A DNA stretch of 64,000 nucleotides from Ectobius pallidus (lineage: Eukaryota; Arthropoda; Insecta; Blattodea; Ectobiidae). Position numbers and translations under genes: made by a program. The DNA is taken from NCBI GenBank assembly GCA_964059195.1, contig CAXKWD010000005.1, positions 39,261,825 through 39,325,824 of the forward strand, in the 5' to 3' direction. Below are positions 47,052-57,805 of the stretch, piece after piece; position 1 is the stretch's first letter; every line of letters begins with the position of its first letter. The notes beneath the pieces were generated by a model, which saw nothing but the letters and a program-made list of their open reading frames with translations, had not been told where the DNA came from and did no database searches.

Positions 47052-47113
47052 CTCTCTCTCTCTCTCTCTCTCTCTCGCTCTCGTGCGCGCGCTCTCTCTC
47101 TCTCTCTCTCTCT
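47052..47113. repeat. (CT)n microsatellite with a GCGCGC interruption
   Basis: CT units with TCGTGCGCGCGC in the middle. Confidence 0.95.
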
Positions 47114-47400
47114 CTTTCCCTACATCCCTTAGTGTTGGGGGCTTAGGACCTCAAATTGGAGGTTTCGTTACCTAAGTGAATTTTGTTACGCTTATTTTCC
47201 GATAGAAGGCAGAGGGACAAGTGATAAGCCTAACGCCTCACAACCCCCCTCGAAAACTAAGGTATTACTTGGACGTGAAAGGACCTAGGAATTTTGTCCA
47301 GAGGCTCTAATTTAGGGTTGGAGTTCTTTTACGTGCCGTATATCTACGACACGGGCCCCCAGCTTAAAATCACTCCCGGTGGACTCCGTGCCCAGGATTT
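47114..47400. repeat. Dispersed repeat unit, copy 2
   Basis: GGACCTCAAATTGGAGGTTT and TTTTGTTACGCTTATTTTC match 14160-14230. It extends further right with ACGACACGGGCCCCCAGC and CTCCCGGTGGACTCC. Confidence 0.72.
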
Positions 47401-47634
47401 TTATTATAAGGTAGCCTACTACAATTTGTTGGTAAGAAGTGGATATAAAACCCCATATCAGCCTTAAATAAGTTATTAGAGACTGAAAACAGAGAAGTAG
47501 ACAATTTGGCCTGGGCAGACTGACAGAAAGGCAGACAGGTAGGCGGGAAATGGAAAATAATTTGAAATTGAATATTAAACTAGGTAGAAAGCGTGTGTAA
47601 GTTATATAGGCTATCAAGTTCCAAAGTTCCAAAA

Positions 47635-47745
47635 AAGTGAAGAGGAGATTGAAGAAACACTGGTTAAATTTATAAAAGGGGATGAAAATATTATAATCAT
47701 GGCTGACTGGAATGCCATAGTGGTGGAAATAAAAAACGAAATATA
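47635..47745 (+). pseudogene. LINE apurinic-type endonuclease fragment
   Basis: The plus frame reads SEEEIEETLVKFIKGDENII, then IMADWNAIVVEIKNEI, stop. The hydrophobic strand plus (G)DWNAxVVE block is the core of the APE endonuclease of LINEs (consensus IMGDWNAxVG). Only this piece remains. Confidence 0.7.
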
Positions 47746-49158
47746 AGCTAATAGGTGCATTATGCACATGGACTAAAAGAAATAAATGAGGGAGGAATTA
47801 TATAGGCCTATATATTGAACGTCGTCATTCTTAAAATCACCTGTGCCATGAACAATCTTGTTCCATATACCATACTTCATTCACCACTGTTTCTTAAAAC
47901 CTATGCCATTTAATATGAAGACCCTGTTGATATCCCTGAGATATATTATTTACTACTGATGACCCATAGGCTTAACATAAGCTTACATGGCAAACAGGCG
48001 CAATTGAAGGATTTTTATTTCTTCTCATATCTTATTTTCTGCAACAGTTCAAACTTATTAATGAATTCCTCGACATTACTTTAAAAGTGTTTTACTAGAC
48101 TACCGGTACCGGTACATAACGAAATGATTTCATTTTTCATTTTATATTATTAGGTTATATTCTGATATAGAGGCCTAGTGGTGTGCGTAATATTAGATTG
48201 TTTTAAATTTATCATAATAACTTACTCATACCATTACCGCACGCTCTATTAAAGTCATGAATAACTCAAAACTATGTAAACCAAATGACGTGGAAGATAA
48301 AGGACTCCTTCTTTAACTTAATGTTATTAATTAATTATATGTTATCGTCTTAACCTATAGGCTAATAATATTTACTTTTTATTGTCGTATTAGGATTACT
48401 AGGATTTAAACGTTTTCTTTATAACTAAATACCTCACCTTATGTTAAAAATTAAGGAAAATTACAAAATAACTTAGAAACAGCCAAAACCACACAAATTT
48501 AATAATATTTAGTAAAATTAAGCTTATTTAAAATTTACCATGGCAATAGAAGGAGAATAGGCGTGTTGAAAATATACTGGCTCTGTATGTAGACCTCATA
48601 TTGTGAAAATAAGTTATCCGAATTACGAAGAACAGAAATCGAATTATGTGTTTTATTGTTGGTACGGGGAGTCGTTAAAATTACAGTATAAATGATCCAT
48701 TTGTCAGAAACTATTAGGTACAGAAATTTGAGTTTTACAGAGGTTGTTATGCATTCCTTCTCAATACACTGTTCTATATTCAATTTAATATAGCCTAATA
48801 ATTATTAACTTAAAATTACACTTAATGTTGAAAAGACCCACATTTTAGCTCGATTTTAAAATAAATTACAGAAAGTTTATTTTTATAATAATATTATATG
48901 AGTAAGAACATTTCTGAGAAAAAATGGGCATTTGCGATGAAAAAATGCGATTTCCCTTAAACTGCATTTGAGTAAAACATTCACGAAACCCACCTTCTGC
49001 AAAAGTAAAAGTGTTCGAAATTGATTGAAAAGTGTTTCGAAAATGTTATAAAAGTGTTTAGAACGTGTTCGAAGTATGCAGGGTCTTCTGGCTGAAAACC
49101 TAAGTACTTATTATTAGGTTAGGTTATGCTCGGTTAGAATAGTTTAAAGTCTGGCTGT
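47746..49158. other. No feature recognised
   Basis: One 31 bp stretch (AAAATTACACTTAATGTTGA...) near 48815 recurs with few changes near 52980, origin unknown. Confidence 0.35.
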
Positions 49159-49159
49159 T

Positions 49160-49244
49160 CTAAGAAGGGAACCTGAAGTAAACAAAAACAAGTACATCTG
49201 TCTCACTCTAGCATATTACTCGTATGACTTAAGAGTGAGACAGA

Positions 49245-49293
<49 letters not shown>

Positions 49294-49325
49294 TTTTTTT
49301 TTTACTTCAGGTTTCCTTCTTAGCT
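49160..49325. mobile_element. TIR MITE, copy 1, with an (ATT)n expansion inside
   Basis: CTAAGAAGGGAACCTGAAGT and the complementary ACTTCAGGTTTCCTTCTTAG are inverted. The core CTGTCTCACTCTAGCA matches 50770-50850. An (ATT)n array (49246-49292) lies in the right arm. The outer part of the inverted repeat seen in copy 2 is missing. Confidence 0.85.
49246..49292. repeat. (ATT)n microsatellite inside a MITE
   Basis: About 15 ATT units where copy 2 has only ACATACTGGC. Confidence 0.95.
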
Positions 49326-49793
49326 TGTCTCAGGTATAGGTTAAGTTTGATTTGATTTCGTTTTGTTAGATTAATTTAGTTAGCCTAATCTGTTAGGACT
49401 AACAGTTCCTGCGATAAGTCAAATCATATAAAATGCTGTAAGGAATGTTTACAAAAAGAGAAATCATACTTAGGGCCTACATCTTTAAAAGTATCATATA
49501 TTTAAAATAATAAATATTGGTGTATTTTAATAAATCAAACGCCAAATTAAACAATTTCATTTATTCATGAAACATTTTTAAAATCAAAAAGACAAAATTA
49601 GTAATTTCCGACCTTTAGTACTCTTAGTCCAACTTCTGGGAAACCGTTGTTAAGTTAGTGTGATACTCAAATGCAAGTACCAAACAGCGACAAAATAATT
49701 CTCAAGTGACAGGGAACATTTCCTTAATTCAACTGGAAGATGCAAAACATGAAATAAGATTTGAAACAGATAATTTCCCAACTTACGATAAAA

Positions 49794-50082
49794 TATTTAT
49801 TGCAACAGATACAACAAGTGTTCAGCTATTTTTCAACAAATTCGCCGTCGGAATTGATAATTTTGCATACCGTGTGACCAACTTTTGAATGCTTGTGTCG
49901 CAGAAGTCTGTCACCTGGGATTTGAACCACTGTGTGACAACCATCTCTGCCATTTTCATTCTCTGTGACTTCTACGACACAAGCATTAAAAAAGTAGGTC
50001 CTACGGTAAGGCAAATGTCTCAATTCCGGTGGCAGATATGTTGAAAATAGCTGAACACTTGTTGTATCTGTTGCAATAAATA
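49794..50082. repeat. Foldback element, about 290 bp
   Basis: The left arm (ATTTATTGCAACAGATACAA ... GTGTTCAGCTATTT) and right arm are complementary over about 120 bp each, with a loop around 49925-49960. The shared peptide FIATDTTSVQLF on both strands is a by-product. Confidence 0.85.
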
Positions 50083-50709
50083 CTTTCATGAAATTGTGTT
50101 TTGTTTCTGTAAACGGTCCCAGGGAAACTTAATTTCTGGACGCGCCTCGTACAACAGTGGGCTGGGATTTTGATTGTTCAAGCTTAGCATGAGGTGTTTA
50201 ACCCCACAATGTCGTCGGTTTTTTAAGTGTGTGATAATACTATTACTGCCATAACTTTAAGTAGCAATTAAAACTGTTTAAACGGTACCCAATGTTATTA
50301 AAATGCACCTGTCGCACATAGACAAGGGATAAATAAGCGTTTGTTTTGAAGTGTAGTAATTCGCATAAATATGCATTCCGATGCAAGGTGCCTGCAGCGC
50401 CAGAAGTTATCTTGGCTATGAGCGATTAGCTTGTCATACTGGTGCAATCCAGAATGGTGCATTTGACTCTCAGCTATGTGCTGACTTATGCAGCCAGCTC
50501 AAATTTTCTCACGGCTATAATAATGTGATGTGAACCTGGAGCATCCTCCAACCATGGCTTCTGATAAGTGACTCAAGTTCAGGTTCAATCACTTGGCCAC
50601 ACTCTCATAACGTTATCTTCAAAAATTGTCTTCATTCATCAATCTGCTTCTTCTAGTAACGTAAATAGTAGTCTATGATGAAAAATTGAGCTGTAAGTTA
50701 GTACACTAA

Positions 50710-50931
50710 GGGTGGCGTGCACCAACCAGGCGTAAACTAAACTAAAGTAGTAAATCTAAGAGGGAAACCTGATGTCTAAACAAAAACCAGTAGGCCTACA
50801 TGTGTCTCACTCTAGCACATTACTCCTATGACTGAAGAGTGATGCAGACATACTGGCTTTTGTTTACTTCAGGTTTCCTTCTTAGATTTACTACTTTAGT
50901 TTTGTTTACTCCTGGTTGGTGTACGCCACCC
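50710..50931. mobile_element. TIR MITE, copy 2 (222 bp), PIF/Harbinger-like ends
   Basis: TAA at 50707-50709 and 50932-50934 flank GGGTGGCGTGCACCAACCAG and its near-complement. The inverted ends are about 85 bp. A TAGGCCTA octamer is inserted at 50791 relative to copy 1. Confidence 0.85.
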
Positions 50932-51791
50932 TAAGAGCCTTAAAAGCGTGTACTATGAAAAAACTTAAGAATTTCATATGTGGAAATATGTAGAACTTAT
51001 TCGCCGGTTCAAAACGGTAACAAAGAAATATTAGGCGTAGGGAAAACACCCTCAGATCATCCTGACATACAAGAGAAAGAAAGAAGACAGTGGGAAGAAG
51101 AAAAGAAGAAAATCGTGGTTCCATAACATTAGCTAATTTAATTAATTAATCTTAATTAATAATTAATAATTATGGTTCCATAATTAATCTTAGTAAGTCA
51201 TGAATTGAGTTTTAAAATCTGTCATATGCTAGAAGACCGGAAGAATTTCAGGCCCCTGAAACCAGAGACGGCACCAGAATAATAATTATTTGAATTGAAC
51301 TGAACTCTAATCATAGGCCTAAGAACAAAATTTATAATGAAATTGAATTCTTCCATAGGCATACTAGTTAACTACCAAAATACTCACAGCATACAGCCTA
51401 CAGGCCCCGCAGAACGTTAGAAAAATATGTGACAATACTTTGGTAGAACATGCCTAATGTCTGGAGAATGAATTATCTGAATATTATTAAGATGTAGGCC
51501 TACTGAAATTTGCAACCTTATGAGTTCTACAAAGATTGAAAGAGAATGATGATCCTTCTTTGGTAGGCCTGCCTATTTCTGGGGACGCATATCGGCATAG
51601 GCTATGCCATCCTCACCCTTTTGAAACTCTTGCGCACTTGCACTTAAAAACGTTGAGAGAATCTACAAGAATCTTTTATTGTACTTTTATGTTTCTTTCA
51701 CGTCATAACTTAGGCCTATTTTAGTGTTATTGTATTGGCTTTGTATTTTATGTACACAATTTTTAATTACTGTTAACTATATATATTCCTA

Positions 51792-51947
51792 CACTATTTT
51801 TCAAATGAGAAGCAGATTGCTTCACCGCCAATCACGTGTAAGAGCTTACTAAGCGCCGCTAGCAGTCAGAGTCTTCCCTCCGTCTCTGATTGGACCGCGT
51901 ATCTAAGCAAGAAGAAAGACAAACTGTTTGTCATCTGGAAAACACTG
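51792..51947. mobile_element. Tc1/mariner-like MITE, copy 2 (156 bp)
   Basis: TA at 51790-51791 and 51948-51949. Core TTCACCGCCAATCACGTGTA and CTCTGATTGGACCGCGTATC as in 3081-3244, with more diverged ends. Confidence 0.85.
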
Positions 51948-51949
51948 TA

Positions 51950-53173
51950 ATGTTATACTCCTAATGTATAATATTGGAATATAACATGTAATGCAAGTTA
52001 TTTTAACATTTTAAGTATATAAGATAGGCTGATACTTTGTAGAGGGTATAAGTTGCAAATTTCAATACATTTTAATATTACAGCCCTCTAGAGAAATTAA
52101 TTGAATTAATAACTGAATATTACCAGATCTTAATTTCCACAGCTTTGTCATCTCATTGGCGGCAGAGACTCATTTTTACCATACGTGGATAACTCGTTAA
52201 AATGCACAAAATATCCTCCATCAACATGGGACAGCATCTTGCCAAAACATTTGAAGTATGAACTGAAGTAGACTATTATCCTTGGAAACTTTCGGCTCAG
52301 AAAGATTTTCGACAGTTGATATAGAGAAGATATTAAGTTTCCCATATATAAAATTAAGGTTGGGGTGGCTTGGAGTCAATGTGAAGGAACTTGTAGTACA
52401 GAGCTCGCCAGGAATCTGAAAGCTTCGCGACCGTTAAAATTTGAATATGTCGTTGGCAGTGCGCATGCGTGGAGTGCTCAAGTCCACCTTGAAAATATAG
52501 TCCACGGCTCCACACGCTTTAGTTGACCACGTGGATACTAACGTAATACCGTCAATGTTTTCATTACAGCACGTTTCGCTTGCATTCGAATTCCCGCCGC
52601 CTCTGTCTGTGACGACGTCCATGCTGTCAGTTTGCGGGCGAGTCCTGTACAAGAGCCCTGACAAGATACTTCGGAATCTATGTACATGTAGTGTGTCATC
52701 TTTTCGTCATCTCTAGGTGGTAGAATTACTTTCTCAAAGTTCTATATAATTTTTATTACGCCTCTTTAAGACACAATGCAGCAAAATAAGAATAGAGAGA
52801 AGTACACCTATGTATTTTCAATTAAGGAAGACATTCATAACATTTGGGTGTGAATTCCATGGTTAAGGGCAGATGATAACTGTAGGCCTATATGAAATAG
52901 GAGAATTATAAAGACATTTAAGTTATCAAGAGAAGCTACAAAGACTATTCACGAATTAATTACATGCTTTCGAGATAATAAAATTACACTTATTATTGAA
53001 AAGACCCACTTTATTAAATTTATAACAAAGCAGCGATGTATCCCACACCTTATAATTAATTACCAAACACAAGGTATATACGATTTCAAGTTGACCAATA
53101 TCTTTAATGGAAGACATACACTGAAATGAAAATTCAAAACTGAGTTCACCATGCTTTGCCTTATTTATTTCAA
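51950..53173. other. No feature recognised
   Basis: 52430-52700 is GC-richer with CpGs, and short frames there have no family resemblance. It could be an exon or promoter, unsupported. Confidence 0.3.
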
Positions 53174-53310
53174 GAGGATGCCTTACGCATGGCACATTTT
53201 GCATATGTTCACTTTGTATTGAAGTATGGAATCATATTCTGGGGTAACTCAACCCATAGGGAAAATAGTATATAATTTGAAAAAGGAGCAATGAGAATAA
53301 TATTGGAATG
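53174..53310 (+). pseudogene. Jockey-type LINE reverse transcriptase fragment
   Basis: The plus frame reads EDALRMAHFAYVHFVLKYGI, then IFWGNSTHRENSI, stop, FEKGAMRIILE. 'YGIIFWGNS' and the following 'xxQKxAxRIIxG' segment mark the C-terminal part of the RT of Jockey-type LINEs. One stop is visible. Truncated at both sides; a SINE follows at 53465. Confidence 0.8.
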
Positions 53311-53464
53311 AAAAAAGGAGAATAATCTAAACAGCTTTTTTAAAAATTTAAAGTAATATTTAATAAATATTATATATTTTATATAATACATGCCATGTGT
53401 TATAACATGATAGATCATTTTGAGAAATTTAAAACTAATTGCCATGTTTATGGACATACTACTA

Positions 53465-53580
53465 AACTAAACTCTATGGCGCTACATCCCTGGAGGGATT
53501 TGGCCTACCAACCGACCGCTGCGTCATCTGCCATAGGCAGACGGCAGGATTGGGGGGCATGTGGTCAGCATTCCGACACA
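53465..53580 (-). mobile_element. SINE family 1, 5'-truncated, with target duplication
   Basis: The complement of the family 1 3' part (AACTCTATGGCGCTACATCC ... GTGGTCAGCATTCCGACAC), flanked by ATGGACATACTACTA (53450-53464) and ATGGGCATACTACTA (53580-53594), one mismatch. Confidence 0.88.
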
Positions 53581-54044
53581 TGGGCATACTACTAGAAACA
53601 CAAAATATGATTTATATAGATCAGTTAATTCATTAACTAATTCAATTAGTAGGCTTCAGTATTTGTTTGAAAATACATTTTGGAATTATCTCATTGGTTA
53701 TAGGCTGAAAGCTATAATTCAGCCAAATTTCAAGTTTCTAGCTCACCTGGAAGTGGGTAAATATTAATATCAGTGAGCGGATGATCTATTTTTTAAACTA
53801 AAGCGCCTTTTTTGGTGTAATCTTAGTGGGCCGCATTGATTTATTGATTATTAATAACATGATACTTACGTAACACAAATATATCAATTATATTACAATA
53901 TCTGTAGGGATTACCTTAACATTAAACATGTGGATTTTATATTTTGTCTTCCACTTTGCAATGTTAATGAATAACACAGTAACATTCTTGTATTCAGTGA
54001 GAGACCTGACACTGATTCTTTGTCACTAAATTGTCAATATTGAC

Positions 54045-54120
54045 ATTGTGGTTAAAATTAGTATTTGCTCGCGGGCCACCAAAAATTAAGCCACGGGCCG
54101 CGGGTTGAAGACAACAGATC
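54045..54120. mobile_element. Possible hAT right end
   Basis: CTCGCGGGCCACC ... GCCACGGGCCGCGGGTTGAA resembles hAT termini (CTTCAACCCGCGGCCCG on the other strand). The other end may be near 53829 (GGGCCGCATTGATTTATTG). No duplication found. Confidence 0.4.
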
Positions 54121-55450
54121 TAGCCTAGATCGTCGTAAAAGTGAATGACATTACGGATATCCAGCCAGTTTTTCCATACTTGTAGGGCAGCTAGAAACAT
54201 CAAATTTTGCATGCTTATGGTAGTTAGGTGAACCAATATTCCTGTCAAATTTATTATTTTATGATTATGATTATAGCTACTCTTATAAGTGAGCAAAAAA
54301 TTTCATAATGTGAGAAAACATACAAAACTTACTTATAATAAAAAATCTATCTGTCCTGAGAGAAGTATTAGCTTTATTCTATTATATACTGCTTTCGGTA
54401 AGATCGCTTCTATGTGTCTACGTAATACTGAATTTTTGTAATCTAGAAAATTGTTTCAGTTTACCCTTATTACATTAGGCCTACATTACTCCTCATTAAA
54501 CAATATGCACTCACTTCTTCATTAATTGAATTATACTACAGGAATCTCATTTAATCATATATGTATATCTATATAAAATCTTTTATATTAAGTGTTTTCC
54601 TGTGTTTATATTGGGTTTTTTGTTAATCTACTTAAAAGAAGGGAATTTGCATTGTGATCACAAATCATTCAAATTAAACATTCATAAGTAATATAAAATA
54701 CTACTCCCTAGATAAAATTTTCAAAAAGTTCTTCGATTGGAACAATCTAACCTATAACCAATAAAATATCTTCATTAGGAGGCTACTAAATCTGCAATTT
54801 AAAATTTCAAGTAGCTAACTTATTTACGAATATAAAGATAGGCCTAATTGTGTAAGTTACAACTCTGATTCGGTCAAAAAAATATATAAACGGATGCTGA
54901 TTCTTAAATTTGAAATCATATAGCCCTATTTTCTGCTTTAATTTTATAATTTCCCATCTCGTAGCAGTTAGCGTACAAGTCTAGCATTTTGAACTATTTC
55001 GAACAGAAACTCTGATATGGTTTAATGCAGTAAGCGTCCCCTTTTAAATAGAGTATAGGCCCAATAGGACTAATTGAAATGTAGGCTACGTGTATAATTA
55101 ACCTTTACTGTATTAGGATGTGTAAAAGTGACACCAAATCCGGTCAGTATATTCACATCAGCTACTGGCCTAAGCCTACAAGTCACTAAAAAATCACACT
55201 CGGGGAAATATTGCACATAAAACCTATCCGCACTTAGGTCTATCCTGCGCCAAAGTACAAAGACACAAGTACACAGCCCAAACACGTCACACCATCAACA
55301 TCCCCTACGGATGTACATAAGGGCACAATAGGTATACACACATCACATATGGCTACCAAAATTTGGTCTGACCGGAGGTTTAGGCTTAATTGCTTGGCAC
55401 TCCGGGGGTAAGGGTGGGCACAAAAACGAAAAAAGTACCAATTACGACCA
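54121..55450. other. No feature recognised
   Basis: AT-rich; nothing supported. Confidence 0.35.
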
Positions 55451-55773
55451 CTTGCATGGTCTCGTGGTTAACATCGCTGGCTACGGATCCGCCGCCCCAG
55501 TTTTTCTCGGAATTCCCTGAGGTAGGGAGACCTGAAATGAGGTGCACTCAGCCTCGTAGTAGGCCTATAATTCAAACTGAGGAGCTACTTGAATGAGAAG
55601 TAGCGGCTCCGGTCACGGAAACCATCATTCATGGCCATGGGTGTCGGCATGCTGACCACATGCCTCCCCATACTGCCATCTGCCTACGGTAGATGCAGTG
55701 ATCGGATGGTAGACCTAGTCTCTTCAGAGTTCAGAGTCCACGGAGTTTAGAGTTTAGTTTAGTTTAGTTTAGT
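55451..55773 (+). mobile_element. SINE family 1, near full length, B box decayed
   Basis: ATGGTCTCGTGGTTAACATC (A box region) is kept, the B box is rearranged, and the body is complete to the (TTTAG)n tail at 55745-55773. Unlike other copies it contains AGTAGGCCTATA between CTCGT and ATTCAAACTGAGG. Confidence 0.9.
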
Positions 55774-55978
55774 TTTAGACTAAATTAAGCTAGTCTATAT
55801 TCCCTCTACTGAAGAACACGTACAACACATAAAAGCCACTATAAAAACTGTCTCTTCCGGATTTACTAGTCTGCATTACTGACGCAAAATAATTGGGATA
55901 TTATTTCAGTGTCTCGATTATGTTATGAGTACACTATTTCGTACAGAAAACCTTCGTGAAATAAAGCATCCTCTAGGT

Positions 55979-56157
55979 CATAGGTGAGCAACTGAGGGGA
56001 AACGTTTTAGTCCCCCATCTATTCTGTGACGTAAGAAACCTGTTCTTCATGTTCAGTGTCACGTCGAAACTGCTTTATGCTGACGTCAAGGGCGACGGTA
56101 GTGGGAGAAATTCCCCTACCGCACAGTGACACGATGTGCACCAGTTGCTCACCCATG
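55979..56157. mobile_element. 179 bp hAT-type MITE, copy 2
   Basis: Perfect 8 bp duplication CTCTAGGT at 55971-55978 and 56158-56165. Ends CATAGGTGAGCAACTG and, inverted, CATGGGTGAGCAACTG. Same element as 44146-44323 in the opposite orientation. Confidence 0.95.
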
Positions 56158-56290
56158 CTCTAGGTAGTCCCCGTGCCAGCTCTTACCAACAGGCCTAAGA
56201 ATCGTTCGTTAAAAAAAAATATTTGTTGTAAATAAGGGAACATGAAGTATTATTATCTGCATTTAGGCCTGTCTGTAGTTTTTTTATCTT

Positions 56291-56712
56291 TCCTAGTTTT
56301 ACCTCTCCCTTATAGGGACCTTTATGCGGCCCGCGCCGCCCGGGCCTTACAGGGCCGCGACCTGTCGGGAGAGGAATGAACTATGGATCACAATACAGGC
56401 ATACTTTTTGGACCAGACAAGGACAAGGAGGGCCTCCCCGGATGAGTGGTCAGCCCAATGCCGGGGCCACCTTCGAGACAACACGAACACATAGGACGAG
56501 ACACACCATTCACATACACACTCACTCCGAACAAGGAGAGAGTGGGATGAAGACGATAATGACGGCCAGATGATATCCGGGGACCACAAGGGCCTAAAGT
56601 TACCTGACATTTATCTCATAGGTGAGGAAAAACCCCGGAAAAAATCTCAGCCAGGTAATTTGTCCCGACCAGGAATCGAACCCGGGCCCCTGTGCCACAG
56701 CGACATAACTTT
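56291..56712 (-). mobile_element. tRNA-derived SINE family 4
   Basis: On the minus strand a B box (CCCGGGTTCGATTCCTGGTC) is followed by AATTACCTGGCTGAGATTTT, TTCCGGGGTTTTTCCTC and a long 3' region ending in GGGCCGCATAAAGGTCCC and GGGAGAGGTAAAACTAG. The 3' end recurs at 46199-46258. The head upstream of the B box is weak. Confidence 0.75.
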
Positions 56713-56788
56713 TCTGTCAGTGAGGTAGACCATTAATGGCAGCCAGTCATAGGAGAGAGATTCTATCTGGCACTGTGAATTGAATTTG

Positions 56789-56976
56789 GTGTAGCTCAGT
56801 TGGTAAGAGCATTGGCATGCATCGCCAAAGGTCCTGAGTTCAAATCCCAGTGTCAGAGGAATTTTTCTCCTATAATATTATCATGTAATGTCCAACAGAG
56901 ACAACAATCTGTGGTCTAGCCTATTCCTTTAGCTTGCTTAGGAATTGCCTATTGCCATTGACTAAGTAAGTATAGA
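56789..56976 (+). mobile_element. tRNA-derived SINE family 5 sharing a LINE 3' tail
   Basis: The head folds as a tRNA D arm (GCTCAGTTGGTAAGAGC) and anticodon arm (TTGGC, loop ATGCATC, GCCAA), with B box GAGTTCAAATCCC. Acceptor strands do not pair, so it is a SINE head, not a gene. The 3' end TTTAGCTTGCTTAGGAAT ... AAGTAAGTA matches the LINE 3' UTR at 2866-2912. Confidence 0.85.
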
Positions 56977-57805
56977 TCTACGAGTGAAACTTCTCATCCT
57001 GCGAGTTGGTAACTAGGCAAACCTCCCTTTTTACATGATTAGAAATTCAGGTGCTCACACGGCATTCACCATATAAGCTTATGCAACGCATAGTGTTTAC
57101 GGCATAGTCTGTAAAACCCCAGTAAAATATTGCCTAACTTCTCAATATGCAGGGTGAGAAGATTCACCCCATAGCCTATAGCTTGTGATTAACTGTAACT
57201 TATTTCTTATTTAACTATGAATGCTCCATAATTTTAATGAATATTAAATGACATACAAAATACCCTTTTCTCATAAATTGTCAGGTAAGCTTATATAAAT
57301 ACGAGTTTAGAAGAGGTTTTTTTTCCGCATTCCACCTCAATATACTGATCTAACCACTGAATTTAATACATTAACTAGGGGAAAAATATAATTTTTTGAG
57401 CTCGATATTTAATAAAAAATTAAGATAAATTTTCTTGTTTAAAGTATCTAAGTAAAACTAGGCTGATTGTCAGTCCACGGCAAAACAGCACTATCTGATT
57501 TAAGTATGCGGTTACCATTTCTTTAAGATATGAATGCTAGTTCCTGAGTGAAAAGGAATTTTTTTATTATAAATGAAAAGTGCTGTTTGCAGTAAGGGTA
57601 GAGCTCCAGATATGACCCCACATCTAAATATGGCCCCTCGTCATATCTCGCTCGACAGGTGGTGAACACTGGTGAAAGATCTAAAACAGGGACAAGCACT
57701 GGAAGTGTGAAGTTACCCTCCCTCTCGTCCCTACTACTGTCTTTCAACCACAGATAGAGATAACTATAAACCGATTCATTCTGGGACTAGTCGCATGGCA
57801 GATAC
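56977..57805. other. No feature recognised
   Basis: TCTAAATATGGCCCC at about 57622 recurs near 58911; significance unclear. Confidence 0.35.

Noticed and set aside
47312..47767. 151-codon minus-strand frame
   Set aside because: Overlaps a dispersed repeat and a plus-strand LINE endonuclease remnant; low-complexity hydrophobic, no family.
52434..52716. CpG-richer segment with 61-76 codon frames on both strands
   Set aside because: No homology, no splice sites that would link it to a gene.
56789..56860. tRNA gene with an apparent GCA anticodon
   Set aside because: The acceptor strands do not pair and a SINE body and LINE-type tail follow.
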